Below are positions 62,425 through 64,000 of a stretch of DNA of 64,000 nt, in pieces. Source of the stretch: an uncultured Eubacteriales bacterium (lineage in GTDB: Bacteria; Bacillota; Clostridia; Oscillospirales; CAG-272); contig CAKSAC010000002.1 in assembly GCA_934434925.1 (NCBI GenBank), positions 1 to 64,000 on the forward strand, in the 5' to 3' direction. Every line of letters begins with the position of its first letter. Positions within the stretch are counted from its first letter, which is position 1. The notes below the pieces were generated by a model. The model did no database searches, was not told the origin of the DNA, and was given only the letters and a program-made list of their open reading frames with translations. The position numbers were made by a program, and so were the translations under genes.

Positions 62425-64000
62425 TTAAACCGCAGCCGTCGGCGATGCGGGGCGGAAAACAGCGCCCGAGAATGCGCCGAGCGTCAATTCCAGAAACGGC
62501 TCGTCTTCTTTGTCATGCAGAACGCTGCGCACGCCGCCGTCTCCTGCCGCGGTGGAAAAAACACGCACGGGTCTTTCTCCCAAAGAGAGGGGAATCCGTA
62601 CAGTCTGCTCCGCTCCCGAAAAGCTGACGGCCACCGTCAGACTGTCGCCGGACAACGCATGGCGGCAAAAAACCACCAGGTTTTTTTCGGCTTCATCGGG
62701 CAGGAGCCAGGAAAAACCACCGGGCATGAAATCAATCTCATACAGCGCGGGAGATTCCAGATAAAACCGGTTCAGCGCCGCCACATATTCCCGCAGTGCC
62801 GCGTGTTTTTCATATTTCAGCATGAACCACTCCAGGCTTTCCTTGTAGTTCCATTCGGAAAACTGGCCGTATTCGGTTCCCATAAAGAGCAGTTTCTTCC
62901 CCGGGAAGGTCATGATGAAGAGCATGGCCGCGCGGAACTGCGCAAACTTGTCCTCATAACTGCCGTACATTTTGTTGAGAAAAGAGCGTTTTCCGTGAAC
63001 CACTTCATCATGCGAGATCGGCAGAACGTAATTCTCCGAGAAGGCATAAGTCACCGGGAAATTCAGCGCGGAATGGCACCCTTTCCGGGAAGCCGGATCG
63101 GTTTCAAGATACGCGTACAGATCGTTGGCAAAGCCCATATTCCATTTCAGATTGAACCCGAGCCCGCCTTCCGAAACGGGTTTTGTGATGCGCGGATACG
63201 CCGTGGATTCCTCCGCGATCATCAAAGCGTCCGGGAAAGCCGAAAAGACCGCCGTATTCAGTTTTCGGAAAAAAGCCTCCGCCTCCAGATTCCGGTTGTT
63301 GCCGTAGGCGTTCGGAACCCATTCGCCGGGGGCGCGGTCATAATCCAGATAGAGCATGGCGGCTACCGCGTCTACACGCAGGCCGTCAATGTGATATTCG
63401 CGGAGCCAAAAAAGCGCGTTGGAAACAAGGAAGCTCTGCACTTCTTCCCGTCCGACATCAAAGAAACGCGTACCCCATGAACGCGATTCCATCCGATCCC
63501 GCCCCTGATATTCATACAGCGGATGGCCGTCAAATTCATACAATCCCCACTCGTCCTTCGGGAAATGAGCGGGAACCCAATCCATAATCACCCCGACTCC
63601 TCCGGCGTGCAGTTTGTCCACGAACGCGCGGAAATCATCGGGCGTACCGTATCGGGCCGTCGGCGCGTAATAAGCCCCGACCTGATAGCCCCAGGACCCG
63701 TCAAAAGGATACTCGGTGACCGGAAGAAGCTCTACATGCGTATAGCCCATATATTTGACATAGGTAAGGAGCGAATCGGCCAGTTCGGCATAGGAAAGCA
63801 CACTCCCATCCTCATGCCGGGCGAACGAGCCGAGATGAACCTCGTAAATATTCAGAGGGGCGGCGATATAACTGCCGTTACGCGCGGCAATCGTTTGGCG
63901 GCGATAGGCCATCCAGTCATCATCATGAAAACAATAGCCGGAATCCCCGATAAGGACCGAGGCTCCGTCGCTTCCCCCAACCGAGGAAAAGGCGTAAGGA
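62425..64000 (-). CDS. glgB: 1,4-alpha-glucan branching enzyme, 5' end beyond the window
   Basis: About 525 residues are visible; the start lies past the right edge, and the reading frame stays open to base 64000 (PYAFSS at the edge, then VLIGDSGYCF). GH13_9: IYEVHLGSF, the nucleophile in DGLRVDAVAAML, the acid/base Glu in MIAEES and HDEVVHGK are present. Roughly the N-terminal carbohydrate-binding domain is missing from view. It is the first visible gene of glgB-C-D-A-P-GH13. The final ~90 residues form the C-terminal beta domain. Confidence 0.96.
   Translation of the reverse strand, partial: PYAFSSVGGSDGASVLIGDSGYCFHDDDWMAYRRQTIAARNGSYIAAPLNIYEVHLGSFARHEDGSVLSYAELADSLLTYVKYMGYTHVELLPVTEYPFDGSWGYQVGAYYAPTARYGTPDDFRAFVDKLHAGGVGVIMDWVPAHFPKDEWGLYEFDGHPLYEYQGRDRMESRSWGTRFFDVGREEVQSFLVSNALFWLREYHIDGLRVDAVAAMLYLDYDRAPGEWVPNAYGNNRNLEAEAFFRKLNTAVFSAFPDALMIAEESTAYPRITKPVSEGGLGFNLKWNMGFANDLYAYLETDPASRKGCHSALNFPVTYAFSENYVLPISHDEVVHGKRSFLNKMYGSYEDKFAQFRAAMLFIMTFPGKKLLFMGTEYGQFSEWNYKESLEWFMLKYEKHAALREYVAALNRFYLESPALYEIDFMPGGFSWLLPDEAEKNLVVFCRHALSGDSLTVAVSFSGAEQTVRIPLSLGERPVRVFSTAAGDGGVRSVLHDKEDEPFLELTLGAFSGAVFRPASPTAAV

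Overview
The window reads as chromosomal DNA of a Gram-positive anaerobe of the class Clostridia (Bacillota). The evidence is an ispH-rpsA gene fusion, a paired glgC/glgD, a SipW-type signal peptidase with its secreted partners, an asnA next to asnS, strong AGGAGG-type ribosome sites and many sigma-A promoters with an exact 17-base spacer. I cannot place it below class with confidence. The sequence looks moderately GC-rich, genes are densely packed on both strands, and I see no prophage, plasmid, rRNA or CRISPR locus. The only mobile-element traces are two short remnants.

Layout. 1-9.4 kb: housekeeping singletons (LOG-family hydrolase, DUF523 protein, ftsZ, a TraX-like membrane protein, a DnaQ-type exonuclease, a MATE exporter, an FTR-like iron-sulfur protein beside thioredoxin, trmO, and mntP behind a manganese riboswitch). 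9.4-20 kb: nitroreductase-dinB, an orphan sensor kinase, gltX, an RpiR regulator overlapping a flavoprotein, then cmk-plsC-ispH/rpsA as one tightly overlapping operon. 20-29 kb: AraC regulator with a divergent esterase, trmB, a three-gene amino-acid ABC importer whose binding protein is apparently circularly permuted, a Gfo/Idh dehydrogenase, tRNA-Arg(CCG) and a QueG-like protein. 29-33 kb: DUF3006, plsY, an RNA-methyltransferase-like gene, tsaE, tsaB, rpiB.

33-41 kb is the accessory part. A divergent XRE repressor faces a three-gene cassette: a TasA/camelysin-like secreted protein, an ER-type (Ser/His) signal peptidase and a second secreted protein, with twin palindromic operators on its consensus promoter. 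Next to it, on the minus strand, is a three-gene operon of a TerB-type domain protein, a BrxD-like (DUF2791) ATPase and an Lhr-like helicase. This resembles a piece of the BREX phage-defence toolkit without the BREX core, and it is the best candidate for a poorly described system.

41-54 kb returns to core functions: ispE, rpsF-ssb-rpsR with a probable leader that masks the ribosome site, malQ, rpsT, a short IS30-like remnant, ylxM-ffh-rpsP-khpA, asnS, asnA-rsmA, and a DUF3343/cysteine-desulfurase pair. 54-64 kb is a complete glycogen operon on the minus strand, glgB-glgC-glgD-glgA-glgP-GH13, with glgB cut by the window edge. Several gene borders, mostly downstream of stop codons, carry short tandem repeats of unrelated unit sequence.
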